In this document: positions 19,808 to 19,982 of the stretch, piece after piece
How positions within the stretch are numbered: position 1 is the stretch's first letter
Layout: every line of letters starts with the position of its first letter
Assembly (NCBI GenBank): GCA_038065635.1
Contig: JBBTQP010000094.1
Span: forward strand, 1-19,982
Direction of reading: 5' to 3'
Origin: JAHJFW01 sp038065635
GTDB taxonomy: Bacteria > Patescibacteriota > Patescibacteriia > 2-12-FULL-60-25
Length of the DNA: 19,982 nucleotides
The notes under the pieces: generated by a model
Database searches by the model: none
The model's input: only the letters and a program-made list of their open reading frames with translations
Told to the model about the DNA's origin: nothing
Translations under genes and position numbers: made by a program

Positions 19808-19982
19808 CTACTTGCGGACGAACAGGAACCGGAAGTCGGAGTACCACTCGCGGTCGAACCAGCGGTAGTCGAAGATGCGCCTGCCGGAACCGCTGCACAG
19901 CACCGCGACGCCACGGAGGTCACCGTACATCGTGGACGAGCCGAGGGCGACGATCCAGAACTGGCGCTGCAGCTCGGGGTTG
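19808..19982 (-). CDS. Partial hypothetical gene, paralogue of 9074-9583 (5' end beyond the window)
   Basis: Only the last 58 codons including the stop are present. The translation begins NPELQRQFWIVALGSSTMYG and ends EWYSDFRFLFVRK with a TAG at 19810-19808. It aligns with residues about 99-157 of the protein at 9074-9583 (ALGS, LC, D-x-x-W-x-D-x-x-WY-x-x-F-x-F-x-F-x-x-VR). This confirms a small paralogous family in this genome. It is GC-rich, like its paralogue, and the function is unknown. Confidence 0.75.
   Translation of the reverse strand, partial: NPELQRQFWIVALGSSTMYGDLRGVAVLCSGSGRRIFDYRWFDREWYSDFRFLFVRK

Overview
The window looks like chromosome from a Candidate Phyla Radiation (Patescibacteria) bacterium, in the Uhrbacteria/Magasanikbacteria style. 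This is inferred from gene content, not from a marker phylogeny. The grounds are large Sec-exported surface proteins with FN3 and DUF916/WxL-like modules and TGxF C-termini, a short HolA, a PolA whose proofreading domain has lost its exonuclease motifs, several housekeeping genes without a Shine-Dalgarno sequence, and many small palindromic repeats. The standard genetic code fits all genes, and no rRNA, CRISPR array, transposase or phage gene is present.

Layout. (1) 56-8691, minus strand: a six-gene surface locus. In transcription order it holds a DUF916-like anchor, an 1130-aa multidomain FN3 protein, a 361-aa-class secreted protein, a second DUF916-like anchor, a 303-aa secreted protein and a third DUF916-like anchor. 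It resembles the WxL/DUF916 loci of Gram-positive bacteria and probably makes an envelope or adhesion complex. Inverted copies of a 42-nt repeat lie at 1-54 and 8818-8995, bracketing the locus. (2) 9074-9583: a GC-rich gene of unknown function whose paralogue is cut by the right edge of the window (19808-19982). (3) 9611-10719: an origin-proximal or centromere-like region with five perfect parS sites (TGTTTCACGTGAAACA), five copies of a second 24-bp palindrome (four of them 6-8 bp before a parS), two consensus DnaA boxes, an AT-rich stretch, tRNA-Ala and, next to it, tRNA-Arg. A 100-N gap here is flanked by an identical 55-nt sequence, which points to an assembly artefact. (4) 11000-16538: rpsT, holA, a PgpA-like gene, a possible lipoprotein gene and polA. 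(5) 16628-19552: a small unknown gene, a hairpin-rich gene-free stretch, an unknown 300-aa gene, a glycerophosphodiester phosphodiesterase and tRNA-Cys.

Two styles of gene alternate. Housekeeping and surface genes are of moderate GC, often lack a Shine-Dalgarno sequence, and in at least two cases appear nearly leaderless. The GC-rich orphan genes (9074, 12219, 12776, 17609, 19808) mostly have good ribosome binding sites, single-gene promoters with 17-bp spacers and strong hairpins after them. The most original observation is the paired parS plus palindrome array; the second is the surface locus with its inverted-repeat brackets.
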